Positions 11,455 through 21,577 of a stretch of DNA of 64,000 bases are shown piece by piece. The notes beneath the pieces were generated by a model. That model saw only the letters and a list, made by a program, of their open reading frames with translations. It ran no database searches and was not told where the DNA came from. The stretch lies in NCBI GenBank assembly GCA_940337035.1, contig CALNHX010002820.1:102934-166933 (forward strand). Reading direction: 5' to 3'. The stretch's first letter is position 1, and the number at the start of each line of letters is the position of its first letter. A program made the position numbers and the translations under genes. The DNA comes from Agriotes lineatus. Taxonomy: Eukaryota; Arthropoda; Insecta; Coleoptera; Elateridae.

Positions 11455-11568
11455 CCGGTGGTCGAATTCGAAAGGCAGGCGGACCGCGCATGCAGTCCCA
11501 ACGTTTTGTGGGATATTGCAAGGGAACGGGCTATTTCTACCTGAGCTACGGAGCACCGACCCTTAGAA
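11455..11568 (-). repeat. Possible tRNA-derived SINE head
   Basis: On the minus strand, GTAGCTCAGGTAG (11549-11537) resembles a tRNA A box, and TTTCGAATTCGACC about 70 bases further resembles a B box (8 of 11 consensus positions). A T-rich tract follows. The arms do not fold into a clean tRNA, so a SINE is more likely than a working tRNA gene. The evidence is weak. Confidence 0.3.
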
Positions 11569-11754
11569 TTCCTGAGTTTAGCTGTATTATGTAACGCACA
11601 AATTTGTTGATCCTTTTTGTATCGTACAACATTTATTCTGTATCTATTGGGGCCCATTTTTGGTAAGAATAAAGCCTGCGCTATGTACAAACTAGTACTT
11701 GTATTTATTGTTAAGTTAAATCAAAAATAAACAACATTTGATTTTTTAAGGTGC

Positions 11755-12009
11755 TCCCCTGTATATATTTGTCTGAAATTTTCTCGGTTTTATGCCAGGT
11801 AGATATATAATGTGTATGCAAAATATGGTCTTTCTCCGACAAATAGTTTTTGAGTTATACCGCCAACAGACAGACAGACAAACAGACAGAATTGAAAAAA
11901 TCTGTTTTTCGTCATCTAGGGACCCTGAAACGTGAAGATCGGGAGAAATCCCAAAAGGTGATTTTTTCGCGATTGCAATACTTCCTTCGTCTTTTAGATA
12001 AGGGAAGTA
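11755..12009 (-). repeat. Dispersed repeat with end hairpin and GTCT run, copy 2 (inverted)
   Basis: Read on the minus strand it repeats the layout at 5014-5680: hairpin with TTACTTCC and GGAAGTA arms, then CTTCACGTTT, then a GTCTGTCTGTCTGT run, then AACTCAAAAAC. Divergence from copy 1 is clear, so both are old or belong to different subfamilies. Confidence 0.55.
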
Positions 12010-12208
12010 ATAACGTTTATTCGCAACCATATATGTAATGTTAACATTACTGACCTCATTTGAGTGTAGGAAGTCGTACATATCCGCCCGCTACTTCCCG
12101 ACTGCTGTGTAGGTAGGGACACTGGAAATCTCGTTCATCCATTCATGCGCGTCACAACCTGTCGTATCATAATATAATATTTTTTCCAATTATTGTTTAG
12201 AATAAAGT

Positions 12209-12370
12209 GGTTGCGAATAAAATAGTATACAAACCTCGACAGGAAGTTTCCTTAGTCTCGAGATAATAGCTGATTTCGACGCTTCGCGTCTCAATCAGCT
12301 AACTAATCTCTCGACAGTAATAAAACACTTCCCATCTCGGGCTGTAATATACTATTACTCACAATCGGTT
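12209..12370. repeat. Foldback element with AATAGTATAC ends, copy 1
   Basis: The arms face each other: the left has AAAATAGTATACAAACCTCG and the right, inverted, has GTAATAGTATATTACAGCCC. The centre holds GCTGATT and AATCAGC. A second copy lies at 12565-12697. Confidence 0.55.
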
Positions 12371-12564
12371 ATTAATAGGTGCGTTTCTAACCTTCAAAAC
12401 AGTAGGAAAGCGAGTCATTGTTTACTTTACTTTCCCCCTTTCAATGAACTTGTCATATTACCTAGCAACAGCGTCGCAGTTTCCTTTGTTAAAGTGACTT
12501 ATTAAACTGCGATAAAAATACGTATTATTTGAAACTTACCTAATTAAATAAATAACGACAAAAA

Positions 12565-12697
12565 CCGATTGTGAGTAAAATAGTATACATACCACGGCGA
12601 CAAATTTCGTTCCTGTCGAGAGATAAAGTAGTTATCTTTATCTCGAGACAGAAATGAAACACTTTCCACCTCGGTATGTAATATACTATTACCGAAT
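12565..12697. repeat. Foldback element with AATAGTATAC ends, copy 2
   Basis: Left arm GAGTAAAATAGTATACATAC and right arm GTATGTAATATACTATTAC are inverted partners. The centre contains CTGTCGAGAGATAAAG mirrored by CTTTATCTCGAGACAG. Same family as 12209-12370. Confidence 0.6.
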
Positions 12698-13138
12698 GGA
12701 CACAAAATCTGGCATTTTGTAAAGCTGGTTCGCCAGAAGTGACTTAACACCAGTATCAGCAATAAGTTTTCATTATAATGATATTCCTCAAGAACACTTC
12801 ATTTTCTTAAGAGAAGCTTGCGCAACCCATTCTATGTTTTCGGGTCATGGGTTTTCAAAATTTCAGTGTCAGGCATCAAAAAATCAGTGTAATAGTGAGC
12901 GATGTGCTTGTTTCAAAATAGTAATTTACTTTACAAGGCCGGAAAATGACTTATTAAAGTACGAGTTTAGATGTTTAAAGACGAGGAGAGGAACGAGCCG
13001 AGTCTGGAATTTCTAAACGAGTAATTTAATAATATTTTACGGCCGTGTATCGTACAATATTTTATTTCATACTGTTTTATACAACATGTTCATTGGAAGT
13101 CCATAAGGGGCGGCTGTGGAAATTCAAACGTATGAATA

Positions 13139-13268
13139 TGTTGGTGGCACTGTAAGTCTGTCAAATTCGAGGTTAGCAGGTTAGGTTTTGTGTCAATCTG
13201 TGTCAAAACTGACGGAAAATCTAAACTGGTAACCTCGAATTTGACATAAACTTACAGTGTCACCAACA
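13139..13268. repeat. Foldback element, copy 2 of 3
   Basis: The ends TGTTGGTGGCACTGTAAG and CTTACAGTGTCACCAACA are nearly perfect inverted repeats. The inner arms carry AATTCGAGGTTAGCAGG and its diverged complement. Confidence 0.75.
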
Positions 13269-13458
13269 TATTATTCAGCAGTTGCCTAGCAACACTTTCC
13301 GGTCTTGTGATGTAATGTTTCACTTTCCGGCCTTGTAATGTAATGTTCCACTTTCCAGACTCAAATTAATGGCGTAAAGTCGTATTTTCGGGACAGTATG
13401 AAATAATACAATAGTAGGTGCCATAACAGCAATCCATATAAAAACTAAATAATATGTT

Positions 13459-13976
13459 TATAAGCCGTTCACGACCTTTTTGGGACAGAGTTGGCTATGA
13501 TTTTTTCTTTTCATGTTGGACTAACTGATTCGATGATGTAGCGGATGCAACTTTTTTTTACTGTCAGTGTCTGTTCGACATTTTCTTGCCACCACATTGC
13601 CAGATTTAATATTTTAATATTCGTAAGAAAATAAATGATTTATCAAATGTGTAAAAATAATTTTAATTTCCGCCAAAGGAAAAGTCAAAATGCCCAAATA
13701 ATTTTGTTACAACAAAAAATTACCATTAAACGATGCTACTGCCAATTTAAAAAGGACAGACCAAATTTTAAAAAACGCGAGTTGATGTGGAGACTAGAGA
13801 ATATCCGGCAACAATGTACCTATTCAGAAAATATAACCTTACACTGAAAACAACCTAACCTAACACAAAAAGTGTCAACTTCCATGAGGGAATTTAGTTG
13901 CAACAGAGGTTCTGCCAACAAAATTACTAGATGGTCATAGCCTCACCTGACCCAAAAAGATCGTGAACGGCTTATA
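13459..13976. mobile_element. MITE with about 42 bp TIRs
   Basis: The left end TATAAGCCGTTCACGACC and the right end, inverted, TATAAGCCGTTCACGATC agree over most of about 42 bases, ending in GGCTATGA. TA at both borders fits a TA target duplication. The AT-rich interior has no transposase; the 70-codon frame at 13635 is not recognisable. Confidence 0.65.
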
Positions 13977-14361
13977 TATAGGTAATTCACATTATAAAGA
14001 GTTTCCTTTTATTGTTTCAGGAATATTAGCATATTTTACATAATATTAAACACTCTTCGATCATTATTCCATTTAGCAAAATTTGTTTTTCTTGCGGCGG
14101 GCTTTCTTTATTAAAAAAGTTAAAAGCATTTTTTTATAACTTTCCTATTTGCAATTCAAATTTAAAAAATTCTAAATTTATTTTAGTTATAAGGCTGCAT
14201 ATGTGGTGGGCTAAACATGTTTTCTTTGCGTGGTATATTACCAACTAATTTTGGCGTGTGAGCGCGCGCACGTGCGTGTGTATGTGTGAGTGCGTGTGAG
14301 GGTACGTATGTGGTATACTCGGTTTGTGAATTTCGAGCACTGAGACAAATGATATATTTGG

Positions 14362-14744
14362 GATAAAAGTTCAATATACGGCGGTCATCCAGGTGTGCGG
14401 CCTGTTAGAGATTTTCGGGGGCGGGGTTCACAATGGCGGTGGTCTCAACTCTCTGGCTAGGAGTTCTCTAAATGGGACATTGGGAAGGAGATATTCTATA
14501 CATCCGAGTCACCCAGGTGGGGCGTTCGAGTGAATCTCAGTTCAAAGACACTGTGTGTTGTTATAGCTTGTTTAGGTTGATCGCAGTCTTTGATCGTGTG
14601 TGTTAATCACACCCTTATTTATTATATGTAAGCATAGTTACACCCCAAAAGTACTAGAGAGTTGGGACCACCGCCATTGAGTTTACTGGTTCCAAGCTCA
14701 AAGGGCCATTCACCTGGGTGATCCCGATATATCGAGCTTTTATC
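14362..14744. mobile_element. Long foldback element (MITE-like)
   Basis: The outer arms GATAAAAGTTCAATATACGG and (inverted) GATAAAAGCTCGATATATCG are followed by shared CATCCAGGTG-type sequence. Further in, CAATGGCGGTGGTCTCAACT is mirrored by AGTTGGGACCACCGCCATTG. The imperfect stem covers most of the element. Confidence 0.6.
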
Positions 14745-15620
14745 ATCGGTGTGATACTTTGTGACTTTCTTAGTAGGTATCTAGTTATCTGCTTTCTGGA
14801 CCAAAAAGTTACACTTAGTCATGGTACACAAGTAACTGTTATACTCATTGCCAGTTTAACTTATTAATTTCGGAGGTAGTTATACTTAGCAGGTTCTAGA
14901 TCTATCAACTCGTTCTTTCACATCTAATCTCTCATTAAATATGTTCTTCGCAACTCTTATTTCATTCATATGATACATGCTCTGAACATTTAAGTATTTG
15001 AAATTCCATGAAAATAAAGACGTCGGCTTCTTGGTTGGTATAATTTATAATAATTGTATCTGGTTCTCCACTGATAGTTCTTCTCAATGGACCAGTTGGT
15101 TCTGCTGAGGATAACTCTCTCAAAAGAAAATATTGTTTTCTTTGCTTTTTACGATAATGTCGACATACCTTCCATGGTATAAAACTGCTTGTATTATTGT
15201 TTTATGTAAGTTTACTGACTGCTGTTGATATTTCCTGGTTTGATTGTGAAGTACACTTTGTTTACATCGTCAATTCCTTCTTATATTTTTTCCATTTTAT
15301 TATGTTTGGTGGATACTTTCTCACATAAGCAAATGGAATTGATAATGCCTTCAAAATTATGTTCTCTTATGGTTGTTTTTATTTCCTCTCTTGTTGCCTC
15401 TTGATTTAACCTCGTTGTGTTCTTATTTCCTCCTCTGCTACTGAATTTTCCAGTTTAATGTAGGTTGCTTTTATACATACTGCTTTTACAAATGATGCTA
15501 AGATCTTATCAATTTGTAACGTTTGAAAATTAAATAATAGAAGAAAAAATGAAATTTTAGGAGGCATGTGTATTATTAAATCAAACCAAAATATTATAAC
15601 GTGAGAAGACATTAATGATA
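14745..15620. other. Unassigned AT-rich stretch
   Basis: No gene, repeat boundary or intact frame could be supported. On the minus strand near 15190 a short Tyr-Val-Asp context recalls a reverse-transcriptase active site, but stops follow closely, so decayed transposon DNA is possible but unproven. Confidence 0.4.
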
Positions 15621-15628
15621 GTGACATT

Positions 15629-16550
15629 TAGGGATGGTTGTCAATTCCCGGACCTACTCCTTTGAACCTAGTTCGGTTCACGGAGTAGGTGCACTTGGTT
15701 CGGCGCTTGTTAAAGAGTAGGTCGCCTGATCCGGCGTTCCTTGAATGAATCGAACCGCTGTGCACCTATAAGCCGAACCGCGACAGCCGCGGAGCGGCGG
15801 ACCTGTAAACGGAATGCCGGACTCGCGCACCTAGGAGTGATCCATCGTTCCTTCAATGAATCGAACCGTTTTGCACCTAAGCCAAACCGCCCCAGCGCTA
15901 AGGAGCGCGGAGCGGCGGAACTGTGGAACGAAATGCCGGACTCTCGCTCCTACGAAGTGGATCGGATCGCCCTCTTTCTCGGACTGCAAAGTCGTCGAAT
16001 TTGAAATCGGAATGGAAATGGATCGTTGCGGTTTGCACTTTGCAATCGTTCGTAACTGACTAGGAACTGCATAATTTACGCAAGGAATTTCAGATTCGGA
16101 TTCGGAATTGCGGGATCGTTATGGCAATGCCTCGTGTGTTGTGCCAAAATCATAGACCATGTAGGCTACTGTAAGGTATAAATGGAAAAAGGGAAAACAT
16201 TCATAATTTTAAATTGTAATAGACATATTTAATTGTAATAGTTATTGATGCCCTGCTAATGCAATCAAAGATATCTTTTACAATTGAAATACACGACTCA
16301 GCAAAAACTTCCGACCGGAGCCGTCGGATTCAAATCAAAACCACGTCCCCTACATTAACATTTGAGTCATAACATGACTGTAGGTGCAGACCCGTCCGAG
16401 ATCCGACTCCGACCGCTCCAGCGTATGGCGAGACCTGCTATTTCCCGGCGACCGCGAGCGGAACTGAACCTAGTTTCTTGCACCTAGTTCGGAGTCGGAG
16501 TCGGATCAGGTGCACTTGATCCCTTAGCGGAACAGGTTTTACCATCCCTA
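15629..16550. mobile_element. Non-autonomous hAT element (MITE), 922 bp
   Basis: Ends TAGGGATGG and CCATCCCTA are perfect inverted repeats, and GTGACATT is duplicated exactly at 15621-15628 and 16551-16558, the 8 bp hAT signature. The GC-rich ends repeat the phrases GTTCGG and GTGCACTTG. An internal tandem duplication of about 115 bp starts near 15737 and 15850 (GTTCCTT.AATGAATCGAACCG). No transposase frame. Confidence 0.85.
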
Positions 16551-16747
16551 GTGACATTTGCTAAATTATAATTATTAACAAATTTTGTTACACATGGAAA
16601 AAGATTTAAATTTGTCAGCAAAGCGAATTCATCTTTCGGAAGATGCAATATTAATAGTGAAAAATGTGTAGGTATAGTTTTCTTTTAGAAAAAAAATTTA
16701 AGAATCTTCTAACATTAACTGCAGAACTAACAAAAGTTAGTAGTATA

Positions 16748-17316
16748 CGGGGTGATTCTTGACTTATAGGCATAATTGCGAGGACTGATAGTTCGTAATG
16801 TGTAGTTATGGGTAATAAAAAATAGTGTAGTAAAAGTGTTTTATTAACGGAGATAACGAATTAATTATGTTGAGAGTGGTAGTAAAATATAAAATTTTTG
16901 CATTTACCTTGAATTGTATCTGTCCCTCTCCGTCACTAGTTGTCAAATTGGAGCTTCTTTTATACGTAAAAGAAAAATTATGGCACCTAACTTCACCAAC
17001 GTAGAATTCATGGACATGATATTAAAGTACGAGAAAGTACACCAAATTTCAATAGCTACAGCTCAGCTTTATGCACAAAGGTTTCCTCAAAGATATCCGG
17101 GTCAAAAAACTGTTCAACGTGTTCTCCAGTACGTACGTGTGGTGCAGCATGGATTCGACGCGCTCAGGTGTTCATCGAAACCGAAGGAAATCACATAATT
17201 AAATCGTTATCTCCGTTAATAAAATACGTTTACTACACTATTTTATAATTGCCCATCAATACACATCGCGAACTATCAGTCCCCACAATTGTGCTTGTAA
17301 GTCAAGAATCACTCAG
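16748..17316 (+). mobile_element. Tc1/mariner-like non-autonomous element, 569 bp, with long TIRs
   Basis: TA lies at both borders (16746-16747 and 17317-17318). The TIRs extend roughly 130 bases with scattered differences: the left has GGTGATTCTTGACTTA, the right (inverted) GAGTGATTCTTGACTTA, and both continue through GGACTGATAGTTCG to TATTAACGGAGATAACGA. The space between holds one short frame (16914-17198). Confidence 0.75.
16914..17198 (+). CDS. DUF4817-like helix-turn-helix fragment inside the TIR element
   Basis: A 94-codon frame. From the internal Met of MAPNFTNVEFMDMILKYEK through TAQLYAQRFPQRYPGQKTVQR it resembles the DUF4817 helix-turn-helix domain that heads many insect Tc3/mariner-type proteins (recognition from memory of the family). 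No DDE catalytic domain follows before the stop and the element's right TIR. It would at most bind DNA. The first 20 or so codons lie in the TIR and are unlikely to be real; the Met at about 16980 is the better start. Confidence 0.4.
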   Translation: MYLSLSVTSCQIGASFIRKRKIMAPNFTNVEFMDMILKYEKVHQISIATAQLYAQRFPQRYPGQKTVQRVLQYVRVVQHGFDALRCSSKPKEIT

Positions 17317-17318
17317 TA

Positions 17319-17796
17319 TTGCATAACAAGCTGCGACAGTGGAGTATATCGTTCGAGTATATTTGAGAAACGAGGTGAAACGTAGCGGAGCCGAGTGACT
17401 TAAAATACGAACGTACGATACACGTTCGAGCGAGTTGTGTACGCTATTTTTCCCACGACCATAAAAAATACACATTTTTGCAATTTTATGAATGACAGCT
17501 TTATTGCGACAACTGACAATGTCAGTAGATTGCCCGTAATTTTTAGGTGTTTTTAAGAATATGGGTTTTTCTTATAAGAGAATCAAGATAATGGAATCTC
17601 GTAGACAGTTTTTGCAGTTGCGGGACTAAAGTTGGCACTTTAGTCACTTATTTCAGGGACTAAAGTAGCTCATTTAATCTCTAGGGACAGAAGTAATTAC
17701 TTTAGCCCCTAGGGACTAAAGTAAAAATGTTACCGTATCTATGGTAAATTTATGTACACAGCATTCTTAATAAAATTTTTATTTAAAATTAATCAT
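17319..17796. repeat. Degenerate foldback DNA around 17330-18240
   Basis: ACGCTATTTTT near 17441 is mirrored by AAAAATAGCGTATA near 18105, enclosing the third foldback copy. GGGACTAAAGT phrases recur at 17622-17722 and 18124. The outer boundaries cannot be fixed by eye. No coding region. Confidence 0.4.
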
Positions 17797-17944
17797 TTGG
17801 CAGTACTGAAAGGCATTGTCAGTCTATGTCAAATTCGAGGTTAGTAGGTTAGGTTTTGTTTGTCATTTGACACACACTGACGCAAAACTTAACCTGAAAA
17901 TCTCGAATTTGACATAGACTGACGATACACTTCAGTAGTGCCAA
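17797..17944. repeat. Foldback element, copy 3 of 3
   Basis: The ends TTGGCAGTACTGAA and (inverted) TTGGCACTACTGAA continue into CAGTCTATGTCAAATTCGAG on both arms. The inner sequence matches copies at 2610 and 13139. Confidence 0.75.
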
Positions 17945-18354
17945 CAGTGCTAACTGATTCAGGCTATCCAGGGCCTGCTGCAATTTAATTTTTAAAAAAT
18001 CACTCTGTACACAACATTCTTAATAAAATTCGCATTTGTCAGTTTCCAAATTGACAGATTTCAAATTTTTCAAATATTTGATGATAATGTTCCCAAAAGT
18101 GCAAAAAATAGCGTATACCACACGGGACTAAAGTGCCTAAATCCCTTGAGTGATTATTTTCCTCAGGCCCTACGGGCCCTCAGGAAATAGTATTCACTCG
18201 CGGGATTTAATGATGCACTTTAGTCCCTCATGATATAATATACTATTATTGCTTTTTTTGTGAGTATGTACTAGATTATAAGCTTTTGATTGAGGTACCT
18301 CGAAACTATAACCTATCAATCATAGTTGTTAACTTTGTAATATTGCTCCACGTT

Positions 18355-18440
18355 CGGGCCCCAATTGTAATAAATCGCCCCTCGATGCGGTGCCAATTGT
18401 AATAGCTTCCACGATTGCGGCGCTAATTGAAATAACTCTC
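18355..18440 (+). repeat. Three degenerate tandem units with CAATTGTAATA
   Basis: CCCAATTGTAATAAATCG, GCCAATTGTAATAGCTTC and GCTAATTGAAATAACTC follow each other at 30-38 base steps. Otherwise 18240-18760 holds nothing I can name. Confidence 0.4.
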
Positions 18441-18763
18441 TTATTTAGTGTTACAAATTACAACAGTTCAACTATTTTAGTTACAAATATACATTTATTT
18501 TCAGTTTGTAATTTTAACAACTATGTCTTGTTTGTATTTAAAATTACACAATAATAATACACTTCACAGAAATATCATCTCTTTTATAAGTTTTCTTATC
18601 AACTTACATTATATCTCAATCAAATTAGATAAGCTTGACATCTGCTTCATTTCATTAATTCTGACATTTAAATTATATCATGGTATAATAATTATTGTTT
18701 GTAATCTCGGCTAGCCAGTTCTGAACAGTAATAAGACTCTCAGCTGAATGGTGTTGTATTCAA

Positions 18764-19212
18764 ATAATTATTTTTTTCTACGACCACTACTAAAAGTAGG
18801 CCTTTTAGCGCTAGCTTTTTTCACTAAAAGTGACGTTTTATAATTTAGCGTGTTTAAAATGAGATCATCTGTTTACTTTTAGCACATGTGTTATAAAGTG
18901 AAGTGAGGTTATAAAACTACAATTTCGAACTGGAAGTGAGGCTGTAAAGTTATTCTAGTTAGTTCTTGCGTTAGAGGTAAAGTGTTTTTTAAACAATTAA
19001 AGCGTTACGTAATGAATCAAGTCAGATGTGTAGTATTAAAATTATCTTTGATAACTGACTTTGACAGTACTGGCTCCACAAACATGCATCTGCTCGTCAA
19101 GGCCTTCCCTTTATTATGACATAAATTATAACTGTCATAAATACAAACCTTTGTTAAATCGACATTTAATAATTAATAACAGAAAATTTAAGGTCGTAGA
19201 AAAAATATTGTA
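18764..19212. repeat. Possible TIR element with TTTTTTCTACGACC ends
   Basis: ATTTTTTTCTACGACC at about 18770 is mirrored by GGTCGTAGAAAAAATATT at about 19192. The interior is AT-rich with no frame. The arms are short, so this is tentative. Between it and the LTR at 19355 there is only a further small AT-rich foldback (GCTAAAAGTG / CTTTTAGCAC). Confidence 0.35.
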
Positions 19213-19354
19213 TGCAAACTCGTGCTAAAAGTGTTATTGCACGCGACATGTTATGAAACTCAGCCTTCGGCTTCGTTTCATAATTTTCATATCTCGTGCA
19301 TAAACATCAACTTTTAGCACTTGTTGCATAAATAGCTATTATCTTGCAGTAGCG

Positions 19355-19598
19355 GATTATGTTAGGTGATACCTTGGGTAAGTGCTTACGAAGTAGTTCC
19401 CAGCCCCAGCTTCAAGCTTCTTAGAATCTTTAGTGATAAGAAATGTTATATAAGCATATGCACACTGTACTTAGTCAGTTCTTATGCCAGTTCTTATGTC
19501 AGTTAGCATCTAGTAGACACATTGTAAACTGCATTTTGTAACTCCGTAACTTGAATAAATTAACTTTTTTGATTTAACAAGTTTCGTAAATTATAATT
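19355..19598 (+). repeat. 5' LTR, 244 bp
   Basis: Starts GATTATGTTAGG and ends TTATAATT. It contains TATATAAG at 19447-19454, an initiator TCAGT about 29 bases further (19474-19478) and AATAAA at 19554-19559, the ordered parts of an LTR promoter and polyadenylation signal. Confidence 0.92.
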
Positions 19599-19615
19599 GG
19601 CGCAGTCGGTAGGAT
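19598..19615 (+). other. Primer binding site for tRNA-Ser
   Basis: TGGCGCAGTCGGTAGGAT immediately after the LTR is complementary to the 3' end of insect tRNA-Ser including CCA; the initial T is shared with the LTR end. 17.6 and 297 elements are known to use the same tRNA. Confidence 0.85.
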
Positions 19616-20392
19616 GATCAAAAATTAAAGACAAAAATCGCTTCAATTTTGTGTTTCAACACTTAATTGGCCATCCGAACAACGAACCAAGAAGACATCT
19701 GTAATTCGAAGAGGGGAACCAGAATTGTCCACATTCGAGAGCCAGAGCCTTCAATCAATAATCCAGGACTCAACAGGCCCAAAATCGCCCAGAGAGCCCT
19801 ACAACGCAGGACCAGCCCTCCAAACATCGAGTACGCTGAGCCCGCACGAGGTGACAACGCCCCGGACTAGCATCGCTGGGTCCAGTCACGTACTCAAGGA
19901 ACATGAGTACAATTACAACGATATTAATGTAAGATAAATTTTATTAGCAAGTGCAAAAGTGACTTTATTTTGCTAGATATAACCGCTCATTTTGGAGCAA
20001 AGTTGTTAAAATAATCATTTTACTTTTAAGCATCTAATAACCGAATTCAATTGATTTATCAACACATTCTCAGGAGAATTGTTGTTAATAATTGTGTTCG
20101 TTATTAGCCATTGCAACTCTTAAACAAATTCAGGTGCAGTTAGCTGTAAGCCAGATCAGTAAGCATTACTGATAGAGTAACTTAATCTCTTACTGTGCTA
20201 GCACTGCATGCGTAGGATTTCTAAAAATAAAATTGCAAGCCCCGCTTTAAAGCAAGTGCATTGGTTTCCTAAACGGGAGTAAATACACCATTCACTTGTT
20301 GCGAAGCAATAAAACGACGTTTAATTTTAAGACAGAATTGTTAAACGTTAGGTAGCAAATAAGCAAATTATTCGCGAACAAATTAAAATTTT
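19616..20392 (+). other. Untranslated leader of the LTR element
   Basis: It lies between the primer site and the gag start. Several short overlapping frames at 19667-19937 have no recognisable product. The region probably holds the packaging signal and the splice donor for env mRNA, but I could not pick out either. Confidence 0.5.
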
Positions 20393-21577
20393 ATGCAAGG
20401 AGACGACGATCTTCTCCAGCTTTTCGAAAATTTAAATATTCAAGAAGTACCTCCCGCAGTACCAGTAAATATGGCACAAGCATTTCATTTGGAGTACCTC
20501 AAGACAGTACCAGAATTTGATGGCACTTCTTACAAACTATCGGAGTACGTGAGAGCCGCCGAAGTTATAATAACGCATTTCTTTCCTGAGGGACAAGGAG
20601 ACGCTTTTCTACAAACATTATTATTATCTGCCCTGCGAACAAAACTAACCGGCAGAGCATTGTTAATTACAAGCGGACGTGAAATACCAACCTGGATAGC
20701 ATTGAAAACGCTATTACAACAATCATTTGCGGACCAGAGATCTGAAGATTCATTGCTAAGGGATCTCATGCTATTAAAGCAGAAAAACGAAACAGCGCAG
20801 GAGTATTTTGAAAAATGCCAGCAAGTTAAAAGTTTATTGTATTCCAACGTGCAATTAAACGAACCAGCCGAAGCAGTTCGAGCAACGAAAAGAACGCTTT
20901 ACGACAGTTTAACACTAAAAGCATTTTTAACCGGACTCAAGGAGCCTATGGGAAGTTTCTTACGAGCCAGAGGACCAGCTACTCTTGACATCGCAATTAA
21001 ATATTTAATAGAAGAGGAAAATGTAAATTACAACAAAAATCGAGACTCATCAGAACAATATAAACAACAAGCTAAAAAACCATTTCCACCGTATAATTTA
21101 AGGCTAAGCAATCCGAGCCAGGCATGGCAACCAGCACCAAGAAATTTTAACCAATTTCCCAGTTACACACATCAAATGCCACAACCTATACAAAGAAATA
21201 ATTTTCCAATTCATTCAAGACCGCAACAGCAGCAGCAGCCTCAACAACGAAATGTATTTGCACCCAGAAACACAGAAGTTAGGCATCTACCAAAACCAAC
21301 ACCAATGGACACTAGTTCGAGTAACACCAGAAGAACAATACAACCACCAAATAGATTTACTCCTTCAGCACAGAATTCGTTTACACCTAGAGCTACATCA
21401 TACATTAGGCAGTCAAATCAACCTAGAAACTTTATTTCGGAAGAGTTACACTTTCAAGAGGACCCCGAGGAAGAGGACAACATTCAGGAATATTATTACG
21501 AAGAAGAACAGGAAGAAGATAATTACTACGAAGAACAGGATTTTACTTTACCTGCCCAGAACAACGACGACACGTAG
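20393..21577 (+). CDS. gag: Gag structural protein of the errantivirus-type element
   Basis: An intact 394-codon frame beginning MQGDDDLLQLFENLNIQEVP. Residues about 30-200 are the predicted alpha-helical capsid region (contains FDGTSYKLSEYVRAAE and YFEKCQQVKSLL). Residues 215-340 are rich in Gln, Pro, Asn and Arg and may serve in RNA binding; there is no CCHC zinc knuckle, as in gypsy-group Gags. The C-terminus is strongly acidic (Glu/Asp/Tyr repeats). The ATG at 20393 is the first in frame. The pol frame overlaps the end of gag in the -1 frame from 21523, so pol expression would need a -1 frameshift; I could not identify a convincing slippery site. Confidence 0.85.
   Translation: MQGDDDLLQLFENLNIQEVPPAVPVNMAQAFHLEYLKTVPEFDGTSYKLSEYVRAAEVIITHFFPEGQGDAFLQTLLLSALRTKLTGRALLITSGREIPTWIALKTLLQQSFADQRSEDSLLRDLMLLKQKNETAQEYFEKCQQVKSLLYSNVQLNEPAEAVRATKRTLYDSLTLKAFLTGLKEPMGSFLRARGPATLDIAIKYLIEEENVNYNKNRDSSEQYKQQAKKPFPPYNLRLSNPSQAWQPAPRNFNQFPSYTHQMPQPIQRNNFPIHSRPQQQQQPQQRNVFAPRNTEVRHLPKPTPMDTSSSNTRRTIQPPNRFTPSAQNSFTPRATSYIRQSNQPRNFISEELHFQEDPEEEDNIQEYYYEEEQEEDNYYEEQDFTLPAQNNDDT

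Noticed and set aside
11455..11568. Functional tRNA gene
   Set aside because: Box-like motifs are present but no cloverleaf with a paired acceptor stem could be drawn.
14990..15200. Decayed reverse transcriptase on the minus strand
   Set aside because: Only a Tyr-Val-Asp context is visible, and stops follow within a few codons; insufficient to name a family.
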